64,000 nt of DNA, taken from positions 24,654 through 88,653 of the forward strand of contig JANLYQ010000017.1 of assembly GCA_031365725.1 (NCBI GenBank). The letters are read 5' to 3'. The number at the start of each line of letters is the position of its first letter. The first letter of the stretch is position 1. A program made the position numbers and the translations under genes. The stretch is from JANLYQ01 sp031365725 (GTDB lineage: Bacteria; Actinomycetota; Actinomycetes; JACCUZ01). Below are positions 8,060 through 16,650 of this stretch, piece after piece. The notes beneath the pieces are model-generated. The model saw nothing but the letters and a program-made list of their open reading frames with translations, did not search any database and was not told the origin of the DNA.

Positions 8060-9304
8060 TCAGCCCTTGATCTGCTGCCAGGCCGTGGTCCATGCGCCGT
8101 AGTCCTTGCAGGTGACGTTCTTGCGGCCGTCGAGGCACTGCGTGATCGGCGTGTTCCAGTACCAGATCTGGTCGAAGAAGGTCTCGTCCGCGGCGTGGAA
8201 CGTGTCGCAGAAGGACTTGTCCGTGGTCTCGGCACACGACTTGCTGTTGGCCGGCGCCTCACCGAACCACTCGGCCACCTGCGCATTGACCTTCGGGCTG
8301 ATGATGTGGTCCATCCACTTGTAGGCGCAGGTCTTGTGCTGGCTCTTGGTCGCCACCATCCAAGTGTCCGACCAGCCGGTGGACCCCTCGCTCGGCAGCA
8401 CGACGGCCACCTTCGCCTTGTCGGCCTGCGCGAGGTTGACGATGATCTGCCAGCTGGTGCCGATCACCGAGTCACCACTCTTGAAGGCGCTGATCTCCTT
8501 GGTGTAGTCCGACCAGTACTCCCCGATGTCGGCGTTCTGTGCCTTCAGCAGGTCGACCGCGGCGGCGAACTGCTTGTCGTCCAACGCATACGGGTTCTTG
8601 ATGCCCAGCGCCGGCTTGGTCTTCATCAAGTAGAGCGCAGCGTCGGCGATGTAGATCGGCGAGTCGTAGGCCGTGACCTTGCCCTTGTACGCCGAAGCCT
8701 TGTCGAAGACGGCCGACCAGGAGGTGGGCGCCGGCTTGACGACGTCGGTGTTGTACATCAGCAGGTTGGCGCCACGTCCGTGCGGGATGCCGTAGGCCAC
8801 ACCTCCGACGCTGTTCCACGGCTTCATCTTCAGGCCGTCGAACACGTCGGCGTAGTTGGGCACGAGGTCGGTGTTGATCGGCTCGACCGTGCCGCCGGCG
8901 ATCAGCCGCAGCGACGCGTCGCCGGAGGCGGACACCACGTCGTACTGACCGGTCTTCATCAGGTTGACCATGTCGTCGGAGGTCGGCGCGGTCTTGACGT
9001 TGACCTGGCAGCCGGTCTCCTTCTCGAACGGAGTCACCCAGTCAACCGTCGGATCCGTCGAACCGTCCTCGGCATAGCCGGCCCAGGCAACGATGTTGAG
9101 CTGCTTCTCCGGGGCTCCGAGCTTGGACAACGCCGAGAGCTTGGGCGGAGTGAAGCCCTGTGCTGCCTTGGTGGCGCCGGTGCCCGACGTGGTCCCGGCG
9201 CTGCTGCCGGAGCCGCAGGCGGCGAGCGCCATCATCGCCGTCGCCGCGACGGCGACAGCACGGATCCCGCGGGTGCGAGTGCCCGTTGTGAGCATGCCTG
9301 TCAT
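8060..9304 (-). CDS. Extracytoplasmic solute-binding lipoprotein, PotD-like
   Basis: A 414-residue lipoprotein: a basic N-terminus, hydrophobic core and lipobox MALAAC with the lipidated cysteine at residue 30, then a Ser/Thr/Gly-rich linker. The mature part has NIVAWAGYAEDG and FEKETGCQVNVK, the start of the PotD/PotF-type fold, and ends with ICLDGRK-like and TAWQQIKG segments. It would capture substrate outside the membrane and deliver it to the two permeases. The ATG at 9304 overlaps the ATPase stop in ATGA; a second ATG three codons later is an alternative. The family binds polyamines but includes binders of other cations, so specificity is inferred. Confidence 0.9.
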   Translation of the reverse strand: MTGMLTTGTRTRGIRAVAVAATAMMALAACGSGSSAGTTSGTGATKAAQGFTPPKLSALSKLGAPEKQLNIVAWAGYAEDGSTDPTVDWVTPFEKETGCQVNVKTAPTSDDMVNLMKTGQYDVVSASGDASLRLIAGGTVEPINTDLVPNYADVFDGLKMKPWNSVGGVAYGIPHGRGANLLMYNTDVVKPAPTSWSAVFDKASAYKGKVTAYDSPIYIADAALYLMKTKPALGIKNPYALDDKQFAAAVDLLKAQNADIGEYWSDYTKEISAFKSGDSVIGTSWQIIVNLAQADKAKVAVVLPSEGSTGWSDTWMVATKSQHKTCAYKWMDHIISPKVNAQVAEWFGEAPANSKSCAETTDKSFCDTFHAADETFFDQIWYWNTPITQCLDGRKNVTCKDYGAWTTAWQQIKG

Positions 9305-10395
9305 GTGTGCTCTCCCTTGGTGACCCCGTAGATCTGCTCCTTGCTGACCTCGACCTGCACCCGGTCACCGCGCTGCGGCGACTCGGTCGTCGTTCCGGTG
9401 TTCTGCACCAGTGCGCTGACGTCCGGGCCGACGTCGAGGTGCACCAGCACCCGCGTCGTCGCTCCGGCGTAGACCACCTCGGTGACCACACCGTCAGCGC
9501 GCAGGTGGCCGTCATCGGTGGTGCTCGCGGCGTCCGCGGACCGGCGTACGACGGCCTTCTCGGGGCGGAACGTCACCGGCGAGGCGGCACCGAGCAGGGT
9601 GGTCGCCGCAGCACCGTCAAGGAGGTTCGAGGTGCCGACGAAGCTCGCGACGAACGCCGTGGCCGGGTGCTCGTAGACCTCGCGCGCCGTGCCGACCTGC
9701 TCGATGCGGCCCTCGTTGAAGACCGCGATGCGGTCGCTCATCGTCAGCGCCTCGTCCTGGTCGTGGGTGACGAAGACGAAAGTGATGCCGACCGCCCGCT
9801 GGATCGCCTTCAGCTCGACCTGCATGGCCTCACGCAGCTTGAGGTCGAGGGCACCCAGGGGCTCGTCGAGCAGCAGCACCCGCGGCCGGTTGACCAAGGC
9901 CCGGGCCAGCGCCACCCGCTGACGCTGCCCACCGGAGAGCTGGGCTGGACGACGGTCACCGAAGCCGTCGAGGCGCACCGAGGCGAGCGCCTCGTCGGCG
10001 CGGGTACGTCGTTCGCGTTTGGCGACGCGGGTGACCATCAGGCCGTAGGCGACGTTGTCGCGCACCGACATGTGGGGAAACAACGCGTAGTCCTGGAAGA
10101 CCGTGTTGACGTCACGGTCGAACGGCGGCACCCGCGTCACGTCGCGACCGCCCAGGTGCACGGTGCCGGCGGTGGGCGACTCGAAGCCGGCGATCATGCG
10201 CAGCACCGTGGTCTTGCCCGACCCGGACGGACCGAGCATCGCGAAGAACTCGCCGTCGGTGACCTCGAGGTCGACCGAGTCGACGGCGACCACGTCGGTG
10301 CTGGTGGCGGCGGCACCGGCCCGCTGGCGACCCCCCGGGCCGGGGAAGACCTTGCGCAGCCCGTCAAGGCGCACCGCGGCCTGCGCGAGCGACAC
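9301..10395 (-). CDS. ABC importer ATPase, PotA-like
   Basis: A 364-residue ATPase energising the downstream importer. Walker A is GPSGSGKTT, the Q-loop FQDYALFPHMS, the signature LSGGQRQRVALARAL, Walker B VLLLDEPLGALD and the switch histidine lies in FVTHDQDEAL. The C-terminal 100 residues match a TOBE-type regulatory domain, including FRPEKAVV and a late dimer segment. Several in-frame starts exist; GTG at 10395 was chosen because GGTGGAGG lies just upstream at good spacing. First gene of the leftward operon ATPase - binding protein - permease - permease, all joined by overlaps or gaps under 10 bases. A structured 428-bp gap lies upstream. Confidence 0.94.
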   Translation of the reverse strand: MSLAQAAVRLDGLRKVFPGPGGRQRAGAAATSTDVVAVDSVDLEVTDGEFFAMLGPSGSGKTTVLRMIAGFESPTAGTVHLGGRDVTRVPPFDRDVNTVFQDYALFPHMSVRDNVAYGLMVTRVAKRERRTRADEALASVRLDGFGDRRPAQLSGGQRQRVALARALVNRPRVLLLDEPLGALDLKLREAMQVELKAIQRAVGITFVFVTHDQDEALTMSDRIAVFNEGRIEQVGTAREVYEHPATAFVASFVGTSNLLDGAAATTLLGAASPVTFRPEKAVVRRSADAASTTDDGHLRADGVVTEVVYAGATTRVLVHLDVGPDVSALVQNTGTTTESPQRGDRVQVEVSKEQIYGVTKGEHT

Positions 10396-10823
10396 TGCCA
10401 CCTCCACCGGATCCGCGCCCCGGCAGGGTGCGACGAAGCACAACCTAGCGGTCGGGTCGGCTATCTGGTGCGGATTCCGTTGTCCGCTGCGGTCTGCGCA
10501 ACAGAATCAGCCTGTGCCGAACGCGGTCGGAAATGGTGCTCGGCTGGGAGCCCGCGTACCAACCAACACACAGAAGCCGGTCTGGCGCGGGGGCGTCACG
10601 CTCAGCACGCCGCCGATGCAGCACATCTGTGTGTTCGTCGGTACGGGCGACGCGTGTCCGCAGCCGCTGCGCCCTCCGGACCGGAGCGTCACATGATCGG
10701 AGCAGATTCGACGGGCGGAGCGGCACCCAGCTACTCCGATCAGGGCCAAGGCGCCTCGTGGGGTCGGCGGGTGCCTGTTCGGCCCCGGCACACGGGGCCA
10801 GCGGGCCGGGGGGCCAGGGGGTC
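10396..10823. other. 428-bp gene-free gap upstream of the polyamine-type importer
   Basis: No frame here has both a plausible start and coding bias; frames that cross it are extensions of the flanking genes. It separates the end of the peptidase-GH114 gene from the importer operon, both leftward, so it should hold the operon promoter and the upstream terminator. AACCTA at 10442-10447 reads TAGGTT on the minus strand and might serve as a -10 box, though no good -35 was found. A long inverted repeat occupies 10556-10644. Confidence 0.5.
10556..10644. repeat. Near-perfect 19-bp inverted repeat with nested hairpin
   Basis: The arm at 10556-10574 (GTACCAACCAACACACAGA) is matched at 17 of 19 positions by the reverse complement of 10626-10644. 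The 51-base loop contains a further small hairpin, GGCGT at 10592-10596 pairing with ACGCC shortly after. It lies 160 bp upstream of the importer ATPase start. It could be a transcript structure, a protein-binding site or a dispersed palindromic repeat; sequence alone does not decide. Confidence 0.7.
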
Positions 10824-12362
10824 TCAGGGGCAGGTGGTGCGCGGACCCTTGAGGTCCAGAAGCTTGCCGATCGAGGTGATGCCCAACGGCTCGGTGACCG
10901 GGCAGAACTGCGGAGGCGTCAGGTCGTACTCGATGTGCAGCACCGGCTTTCCCGCGTCGATGAACGGCACGAGCGCGCGGCACTCCTGATAGGTCACGCA
11001 GGACTCGTTGACCGCCAGGTCGAAGGTGCGCACCAGAGCCGGGATCTGCCCGAGGTCGTTCTTCAGCGCGACGGCCAGCCCCTGCCGGTGCGCGAGGTGG
11101 GCGAGCATCCGGTTGAAGGCCAGCTGCTGCGCGCCGGTGAGGGGGAAGCCGCTGTCGTTGGCGTAGCCCTCGACGTTGTCGTAGTCCACGCCGTCAAAAC
11201 CCTTGGCCTTGCACCGCGCGACCCGCTTGGCCAGTAAGGGCCGCAGCACCCCGAGCCGGCGGATGTCGAGCCAGCGCTCGCCCGGCCAGCCGTCCAGGGC
11301 CTTGCCGAGCACCGCAGCCGGGAAGGCCTTGGCGTCGGGGCGCCAGTTCTCCCACGAGCCGGCGTCGAGATAGCACAGCACCCGCGCCCCCCGGGCGTGC
11401 AGCCGGCGCAGCGTCGCGACCGGGGTGTCGTTGCCGTCGACCTCGACCACCTGGGCGGCAAAGCTCGGGCTGTCGGGACGCACCGTGCCCTGCAGCTGGA
11501 TCTGCCAGCTGGTCACCCGACCCGGGTGCCACCACCCGGCCGTTCGTGCCGCTGACTGACCGGCGTACGGCGAGGACGCGAAGGCAGTCGTCGACGGCCC
11601 GCCGGCCGCCACCTGCACGACCGTCGCCGCGGCCCGGCCGATGCGCCAGGACCGCACCCGGTGGCCGAACTCCGCGATCACGGCCAGCCCGGGCGTCGCG
11701 TGGTCGAGCCACGAGCCGAACGTCCCGTGGCACACGCCGGTGCACACGAAGTTCTGCACCGGCAACGCCATGCCGCGGGCGATGGCCCGCGCGATGGCCG
11801 GTCCCTTGTCCGAGGCGCCGACACCGAACAGTGGCTGGTGGAACACCACCATCAGGTCCGGCTGCACCCGCAGCACGAGGTCACGCAGCGCCCGGCTCTC
11901 GGGCTCCGACCACGGTGCCGGTCCACCCCACGTAGGACCCTTCGGACCACGGCCCCATCGGTAGGGGAAGTTGCGGTTGAGGTCGACCCCGTGGGCGTTG
12001 GTCCGGGTGCGGGCAGCGGTGCCGTCCGGGTTGGCCGTCGGCACCAGCCACAGGTCGAGGTTCGCGGGCAGGTCGGTGCGCAGGCGTAGCAGCCTGACGA
12101 CCCGCAGTCCGGCCTGCTCGTCGCCGTGCACGTTGCCGACCACCAGCAGCGTGCGGCGGGCCCCGGTGGTGCCATCCCCTGACTGCCGAGTCCGATGGAT
12201 CGCCACGATCGGGCGCCCCTGCACCGAGGTGCCGATCGTCTCCTGGGTCGTCAACAGCGGCGGCGGACCGGCATCGGCGGTCGCGCTGACCGCGGCTGTC
12301 GTCGGCAGCAGGAGGGCCACCAGCGCGAGCACGAGCGGGACGACAAGGCGACGACTGCTCAT
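10824..12362 (-). CDS. Secreted M14 carboxypeptidase fused to GH114 glycosidase domain
   Basis: A 512-residue exported protein. Residues 1-28 form a signal peptide. Residues about 36-260 are an M14 zinc carboxypeptidase: HGDE (H79, E82) supplies two zinc ligands, H175 in VVFHQ the third, DLNRNFP the substrate arginine region and E231 in IAEFGH the general base, resembling MpaA-type murein peptide amidases. Residues about 283-512 form a GH114 (endo-alpha-1,4-polygalactosaminidase-like, TIM barrel) domain: VLCYLDAGSWENWRPD, WLDIRRLGVLRPLLAKR and GFDGVDYDNVEGY. Both halves keep their motifs, so the product looks bifunctional, acting on peptide-linked or galactosamine-rich surface polymers. The start is the ATG at 12362, directly before the signal peptide. 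The upstream sterol-carrier-family gene ends 13 bp away, suggesting co-transcription. Substrates are inferred. Confidence 0.88.
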   Translation of the reverse strand: MSSRRLVVPLVLALVALLLPTTAAVSATADAGPPPLLTTQETIGTSVQGRPIVAIHRTRQSGDGTTGARRTLLVVGNVHGDEQAGLRVVRLLRLRTDLPANLDLWLVPTANPDGTAARTRTNAHGVDLNRNFPYRWGRGPKGPTWGGPAPWSEPESRALRDLVLRVQPDLMVVFHQPLFGVGASDKGPAIARAIARGMALPVQNFVCTGVCHGTFGSWLDHATPGLAVIAEFGHRVRSWRIGRAAATVVQVAAGGPSTTAFASSPYAGQSAARTAGWWHPGRVTSWQIQLQGTVRPDSPSFAAQVVEVDGNDTPVATLRRLHARGARVLCYLDAGSWENWRPDAKAFPAAVLGKALDGWPGERWLDIRRLGVLRPLLAKRVARCKAKGFDGVDYDNVEGYANDSGFPLTGAQQLAFNRMLAHLAHRQGLAVALKNDLGQIPALVRTFDLAVNESCVTYQECRALVPFIDAGKPVLHIEYDLTPPQFCPVTEPLGITSIGKLLDLKGPRTTCP

Positions 12363-12375
12363 GAGTGCCAGGGTG

Positions 12376-12747
12376 TCAGACCAACGGCAGCAACGCCGTG
12401 AGGTCGGCCCGCTCACCGCTGGCATGCACGCGGCCGGCGTCGCGCGCGTCGGCCCAGGACGTCGCGCCGGTGGCAACTGCAACCCAGGTGTCCGGGTCCA
12501 GCTCCACCACGTTGGGCGGCGTACCCCTGGTGTGGCGAGGACCGGCGATGCACTGCACCGCGCCGTACGGCGGCACCCGCACCTCCACGGTGCGGCCGGG
12601 GGCGCGCTCACCGAGCTCCTCGAGCAGGAAGCGCACGGCGTCGCGCAGGTCCTCGCGCGCGGTGCCGGTCTCGGCGACCTCGGCGGCCTGCACCCGGGCG
12701 AGCGCGGCCCGGCCGGCGACAGGGTCGGTACGGCGGCGCGGTGGCAC
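12376..12747 (-). CDS. Sterol-carrier-family (SCP2-like) protein
   Basis: A 123-residue cytoplasmic protein resembling the short actinobacterial 'sterol carrier family' proteins: an N-terminal helical part rich in Ala/Arg/Glu, then RTVEVRVPPYGAVQCIAG, RGTPPNVVELDPDTWVAVATG and WADARDAGRVHASGERADL, the last resembling the end of SCP2-type domains. A lipid-binding or mycothiol-dependent role has been proposed for relatives but none is established. It starts with GTG at 12747 and lies 13 bp upstream of the secreted peptidase gene in the same direction. The related gene is often found near purF in actinobacteria; here purF lies 9 kb away. Confidence 0.8.
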   Translation of the reverse strand: MPPRRRTDPVAGRAALARVQAAEVAETGTAREDLRDAVRFLLEELGERAPGRTVEVRVPPYGAVQCIAGPRHTRGTPPNVVELDPDTWVAVATGATSWADARDAGRVHASGERADLTALLPLV

Positions 12748-12859
12748 CGGGCCACGCTAGTGGGGTGCAGCCCATCGACTGACCGGCGGCGGTCGGCGGC
12801 GGTCGGCGGCCCGACAAACCGGTGTCGCGGTGTCGGTACGGCGACGTACCGTGGGCGCA

Positions 12860-14626
12860 ATGTCCCCGGTGTCCTCCCCGCGCCCCAGCAGCATGCACTC
12901 GCTGTGGCGCATCCGCAGCTATGTCCGGCCCTACGCCGGCCAGATGCTGGGCATGACCCTCGCGGCGTCGGTCGCGGTCGGTGCGAGCATCGTCGTCCCG
13001 CTGGTGACCCGTTCGGTCGTCGACGGACCGATCCGGCACGGCGACCGTGGCGGTCTCGTGCCGTTGGGCCTGCTCGCGCTGCTGCTCGGACTGCTCGAGG
13101 CGGGGCTCGTCTTCATCCGGCGGTGGGTGCAGTCCTACGCCGCGCTCGGCATGGAAACCGCGATCCGCGACGACCTCTACGCGCACTTGCAGCGGCTGCC
13201 GGTCGCCTTTCACGACACCTGGCAGACGGGGCAGCTGTTGTCACGGGCAACCACGGACCTCTCGACGATCCGGCGGTTTCTCTCCTTCGGACTTGTCTTC
13301 CTCGTCGTCAACGTCGCCACGTTCATCACCGTGGTGGCCCTGCTGTTCCACCTCTATCCCCCGCTGGCCCTGTTCGTCGCCGCGTCGGTCGTCCCGCTCG
13401 CGCTGATCTCGCGCACGCTGTCGGCGTCCTACCTCGAGACGGCCCGTCGCGTGCAGGATCAGCAGGGCGACCTGGCCACCTTCGTGGAGGAGTCAGCGGT
13501 CGGCGTACGCGTCATCAGGTCGTTCGGGCGGCGTGAGCACGTGGGACACCGGTTCCGGCACCGGGCTCGCACCCTGCACGACTCGGGCATCCAGAAGGCC
13601 GTGCTGGTGGCTCGGTTCTGGTCTCTGATCGACCTGGTGCCGGGGCTGACGCTGGCCGGGGTGCTGCTGTTCGGGGCGCTGGCCGTGACGCGCGGGTCGA
13701 TGACGCTGGGCGACCTCGTCGCGTTCGTGTCGCTGATGCTGATGCTCGTCTGGCCGGTCGAGTCGCTGGGCTGGATCCTCGCCAACGGCCAGGAGTCGAT
13801 GACCGCGGCCGACCGCATCTACGAGGTCTTCGACACCGTGCCCACCGTGGTCGACCGGCCCGGCGCCGTGGCGGTCAGCACGACCCGCGGCGAGCTGCGG
13901 TTCGAGGGCGTCGGCTTCACCTACACCGGCAGCACGACGCCCGTGCTGCACGACGTCGACCTCGTCGTCGAGCCGGGTGAGACGTTGGCCATCGTCGGAG
14001 CCACCGGCAGCGGCAAGACCACCCTGACCGCTCTCGTCCCTCGCCTGTACGACGTCACCGCGGGCCGCATCACCCTGGACGGGCGCGACATCCGCGACCT
14101 CGAGCTGACCTCCTTGCGCAGCCTGGTGTCCACGGCCTTCGAGGACGCCACGCTGTTCTCCTCCAGCGTGCGTGACAACCTGACGTTCGGTCACTCCGAC
14201 GCGACCGACGCCGAGGTCGCCGAGGCGCTCGACATCGCACAGGCCGGCTTCGTGCACGAGCTGCCGTGGGGGCTCGACACCCGCATCGGCGAGCAGGGGC
14301 TGTCGCTCTCAGGTGGTCAGCGGCAGCGACTGGCGCTGGCCCGGGCGGTGCTGGGCCGGCCTGGGGTGCTGGTGCTCGACGACCCGCTCTCCGCGTTGGA
14401 CGTGCACACCGAGTCGCTTGTCGAGCGGGCGCTGCGGCGGGTGCTGGCCGGCACGACCGCGCTGCTCGTGGTGCATCGTCCGTCGACTGTCGCGCTGGCC
14501 GACCGGGTGGCCTTGCTGGAGCACGGCACCATCGCCGCCGTCGGCACCCACTCCAAGCTGATGGCCAGCGTGCCGTCCTACCGTGCGGTGCTGTCCCAGC
14601 ACGCGGAGGAGGTGCCCGCGCGGTGA
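12860..14626 (+). CDS. ABC exporter half-transporter, degenerate ATP site
   Basis: A 588-residue membrane-ATPase fusion: six helices in about residues 25-310, then a nucleotide-binding domain. Walker A is GATGSGKTT and the signature LSLSGGQRQRLALARA, but Walker B reads VLVLDDPLSALD, with aspartate in place of the catalytic glutamate. The H-loop histidine is kept (VVHRPST). It pairs with the next gene, whose Walker B is canonical; together they match heterodimeric exporters such as TM287/288, BmrCD and LmrCD, in which one of the two ATP sites hydrolyses poorly. ATG at 12860 was chosen; an in-frame upstream start at 12830 and an internal ATG are alternatives. Its stop overlaps the partner's GTG. 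Exported substrate unknown (lipid, peptide or drug). Confidence 0.93.
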   Translation: MSPVSSPRPSSMHSLWRIRSYVRPYAGQMLGMTLAASVAVGASIVVPLVTRSVVDGPIRHGDRGGLVPLGLLALLLGLLEAGLVFIRRWVQSYAALGMETAIRDDLYAHLQRLPVAFHDTWQTGQLLSRATTDLSTIRRFLSFGLVFLVVNVATFITVVALLFHLYPPLALFVAASVVPLALISRTLSASYLETARRVQDQQGDLATFVEESAVGVRVIRSFGRREHVGHRFRHRARTLHDSGIQKAVLVARFWSLIDLVPGLTLAGVLLFGALAVTRGSMTLGDLVAFVSLMLMLVWPVESLGWILANGQESMTAADRIYEVFDTVPTVVDRPGAVAVSTTRGELRFEGVGFTYTGSTTPVLHDVDLVVEPGETLAIVGATGSGKTTLTALVPRLYDVTAGRITLDGRDIRDLELTSLRSLVSTAFEDATLFSSSVRDNLTFGHSDATDAEVAEALDIAQAGFVHELPWGLDTRIGEQGLSLSGGQRQRLALARAVLGRPGVLVLDDPLSALDVHTESLVERALRRVLAGTTALLVVHRPSTVALADRVALLEHGTIAAVGTHSKLMASVPSYRAVLSQHAEEVPAR

Positions 14627-16440
14627 CCGACGTACAGGCGTGGCGTGGGGTTGCTGCCGAGGACAACGACGAGCTGACCGAGGGCACGACGGTGCGGTTG
14701 CGCCGGCGGAGTCGCCGGCTGCTGGGGTCGCTGCTGCGGCCGCATCGGCGCACGATGGTGTGGGCGGTGGTCCTGCTGCTGCTGCAGAATGCCGCCGCGA
14801 TGTCGGGCCCCTACCTCGTCAAGGTCGGCATCGACCGCGGCATCCCGGCAGTCGACCGGGGCGACGGCTCGCGGCTGCTGGTGGTGGTGACCGTCGCATT
14901 GATCGGGGCGGCGGTGCTGGAGTACGTCACCAAGCGCGCGTTCCTGATCCTCAGCGGCCGGGTCGGGCAGGCCGTGCTCTACGACGTGCGCACCAGGGTC
15001 TATGACCACTTCCAGCGGCTGTCGCCGGCCTTCCACGAGCGCTACACGTCCGGCCGGGTCATCTCACGGCTCACCAGTGACGTCGACGCGATCGGCGAGC
15101 TGCTCGACGGCGGCATCGACGACCTGGTGCTGGCGGGGCTCTCGGTCGTGTCGGTCGCGGTGATCCTGCTGCTGCTCGACCTGCCGATGGGGTTGGTCAC
15201 GCTGTTGTCGTTCCCGTTGCTGCTGTGGATCTCGCGGTGGTTCCGCCGGCAGTCGGCCCTGGCCTACCGGCGGACCCGCGAGACGGTCGCACTGGTGATC
15301 GTGCACTTCGTCGAGTCGCTCGGCGGCATCCGCGCGGTGCAGGCGTTCCGTCGTGAACCGCGCAACCAGCAGATCTTCGAGACCCTCGACCACGACTACC
15401 GGTTGGCCAACGAGCGCGCGTTCAAGCTGGTGGCCCTGTTCGCGCCGGGCATCACGCTGATCGGCAACGTGACGGTCGCCGTGGTGCTGGTGTTCGGCGG
15501 CTATCGGGTGCTCGGCGGGCACGCTGAGGTCGGCGTGCTCGCGGCGTTTCTGTTGTATCTGCGCCGGTTCTTCGAGCCCATGCAGGAGCTGTCGATGTTC
15601 TACAACTCGCTGCAGTCCGCAACGGCAGCGTTGGAGAAGCTGTCGGGGGTGCTCGAGGAGACACCGTCGGTGGCCGAGCCCGAGACGCCCGTACCGCTGC
15701 TGCGGCCGGCCGGGCGGCTGGACCTCGAGCACGTGCACTTCGCCTACCGCGACGCTGTCGTGCTCCCCGACCTCGACCTGCACGTGCCGGCCGGCCAGAC
15801 GGTCGCCCTGGTCGGCGCGACAGGTGCCGGCAAGACGACCATCGCCCGACTCGTGGCCCGGTTCTACGACCCGCTGTCCGGAGTGGTGCGCCTGGACGGC
15901 ATCGACCTGCGTGAGCTCTCAGAGCGTGACCTGCGACGCGGAGTCGTCATGGTGACCCAGGAGAACTTCCTGTTCGCCGACACCGTGGCCGAGAACATCC
16001 GCTTCGGCCGGCCGGACGCGACCGACGATCAGGTCGAGGAGGCCGCGCGCGCGATCGGTGCGCACGACTTCATCGAGGCTCTGCCTGACGGCTACGACAC
16101 CGCGATCGGCAAGCGCGGCGGCCGGTTGTCGGCCGGTCAGCGGCAGCTGGTCGCCTTCGCGCGGGCGTTCCTCGGTGACCCCGCAGTGCTGATCCTCGAC
16201 GAGGCGACCTCCTCCCTCGACATCCCGAGCGAGCGGCTGGTGCAGCATGCCTTGCGCACGATCCTCGCCGACCGGACCGCGCTGATCATCGCCCACCGGC
16301 TGTCGACCGTAGAGATCGCCGACCGAGTGCTGGTGCTCGCTGACGGGCAGATCGTCGAGGACGGCTCGCCTGCTGAGCTCGTCGGTGGCACCGGTGGCTA
16401 TGCCGGTCTGCACCAGGCCTGGGCCGACTCCCTGGTCTGA
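14623..16440 (+). CDS. ABC exporter half-transporter, canonical ATP site
   Basis: A 605-residue partner of the preceding exporter subunit. A basic N-terminus (LRRRSRRLLGSLLRPHRR) precedes six helices, with ERYTSGRVISRLTSDVDAI in the first intracellular loop. Walker A is GATGAGKTT, Walker B VLILDEATSSLD with the catalytic glutamate, and the H-loop IIAHRLSTV. The signature reads LSAGQRQ, with alanine for the second glycine. In heterodimeric exporters the degenerate ATP site combines the weak Walker B of one subunit with the altered signature of the other, exactly the combination here. GTG at 14623 overlaps the upstream stop as GTGA, so the two are translationally coupled. Confidence 0.93.
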   Translation: MTDVQAWRGVAAEDNDELTEGTTVRLRRRSRRLLGSLLRPHRRTMVWAVVLLLLQNAAAMSGPYLVKVGIDRGIPAVDRGDGSRLLVVVTVALIGAAVLEYVTKRAFLILSGRVGQAVLYDVRTRVYDHFQRLSPAFHERYTSGRVISRLTSDVDAIGELLDGGIDDLVLAGLSVVSVAVILLLLDLPMGLVTLLSFPLLLWISRWFRRQSALAYRRTRETVALVIVHFVESLGGIRAVQAFRREPRNQQIFETLDHDYRLANERAFKLVALFAPGITLIGNVTVAVVLVFGGYRVLGGHAEVGVLAAFLLYLRRFFEPMQELSMFYNSLQSATAALEKLSGVLEETPSVAEPETPVPLLRPAGRLDLEHVHFAYRDAVVLPDLDLHVPAGQTVALVGATGAGKTTIARLVARFYDPLSGVVRLDGIDLRELSERDLRRGVVMVTQENFLFADTVAENIRFGRPDATDDQVEEAARAIGAHDFIEALPDGYDTAIGKRGGRLSAGQRQLVAFARAFLGDPAVLILDEATSSLDIPSERLVQHALRTILADRTALIIAHRLSTVEIADRVLVLADGQIVEDGSPAELVGGTGGYAGLHQAWADSLV

Positions 16441-16650
16441 TCGTGCGGTCCGGGATTGCCGTTACCACGCAACCGAACACCCTACGGCTGCCGACGCGCC
16501 TCGTGGCGAGCCGCGACCGAGCGTCGGGTCAGGGTTGTGCCATCTCAGTCCTGCCCAAGTCTTGACCCGCGAAGGCCTGGACATATCGGACGTCCGCTGG
16601 TCAGGGTTCTCGTCGTCGCCCTCGCCGAGGGCCCTGAACCACGAGGTGCC

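Noticed and set aside
10556..10644. Insertion-sequence ends
   Set aside because: The inverted arms are only 51 bases apart with no transposase between them and no target duplication seen.
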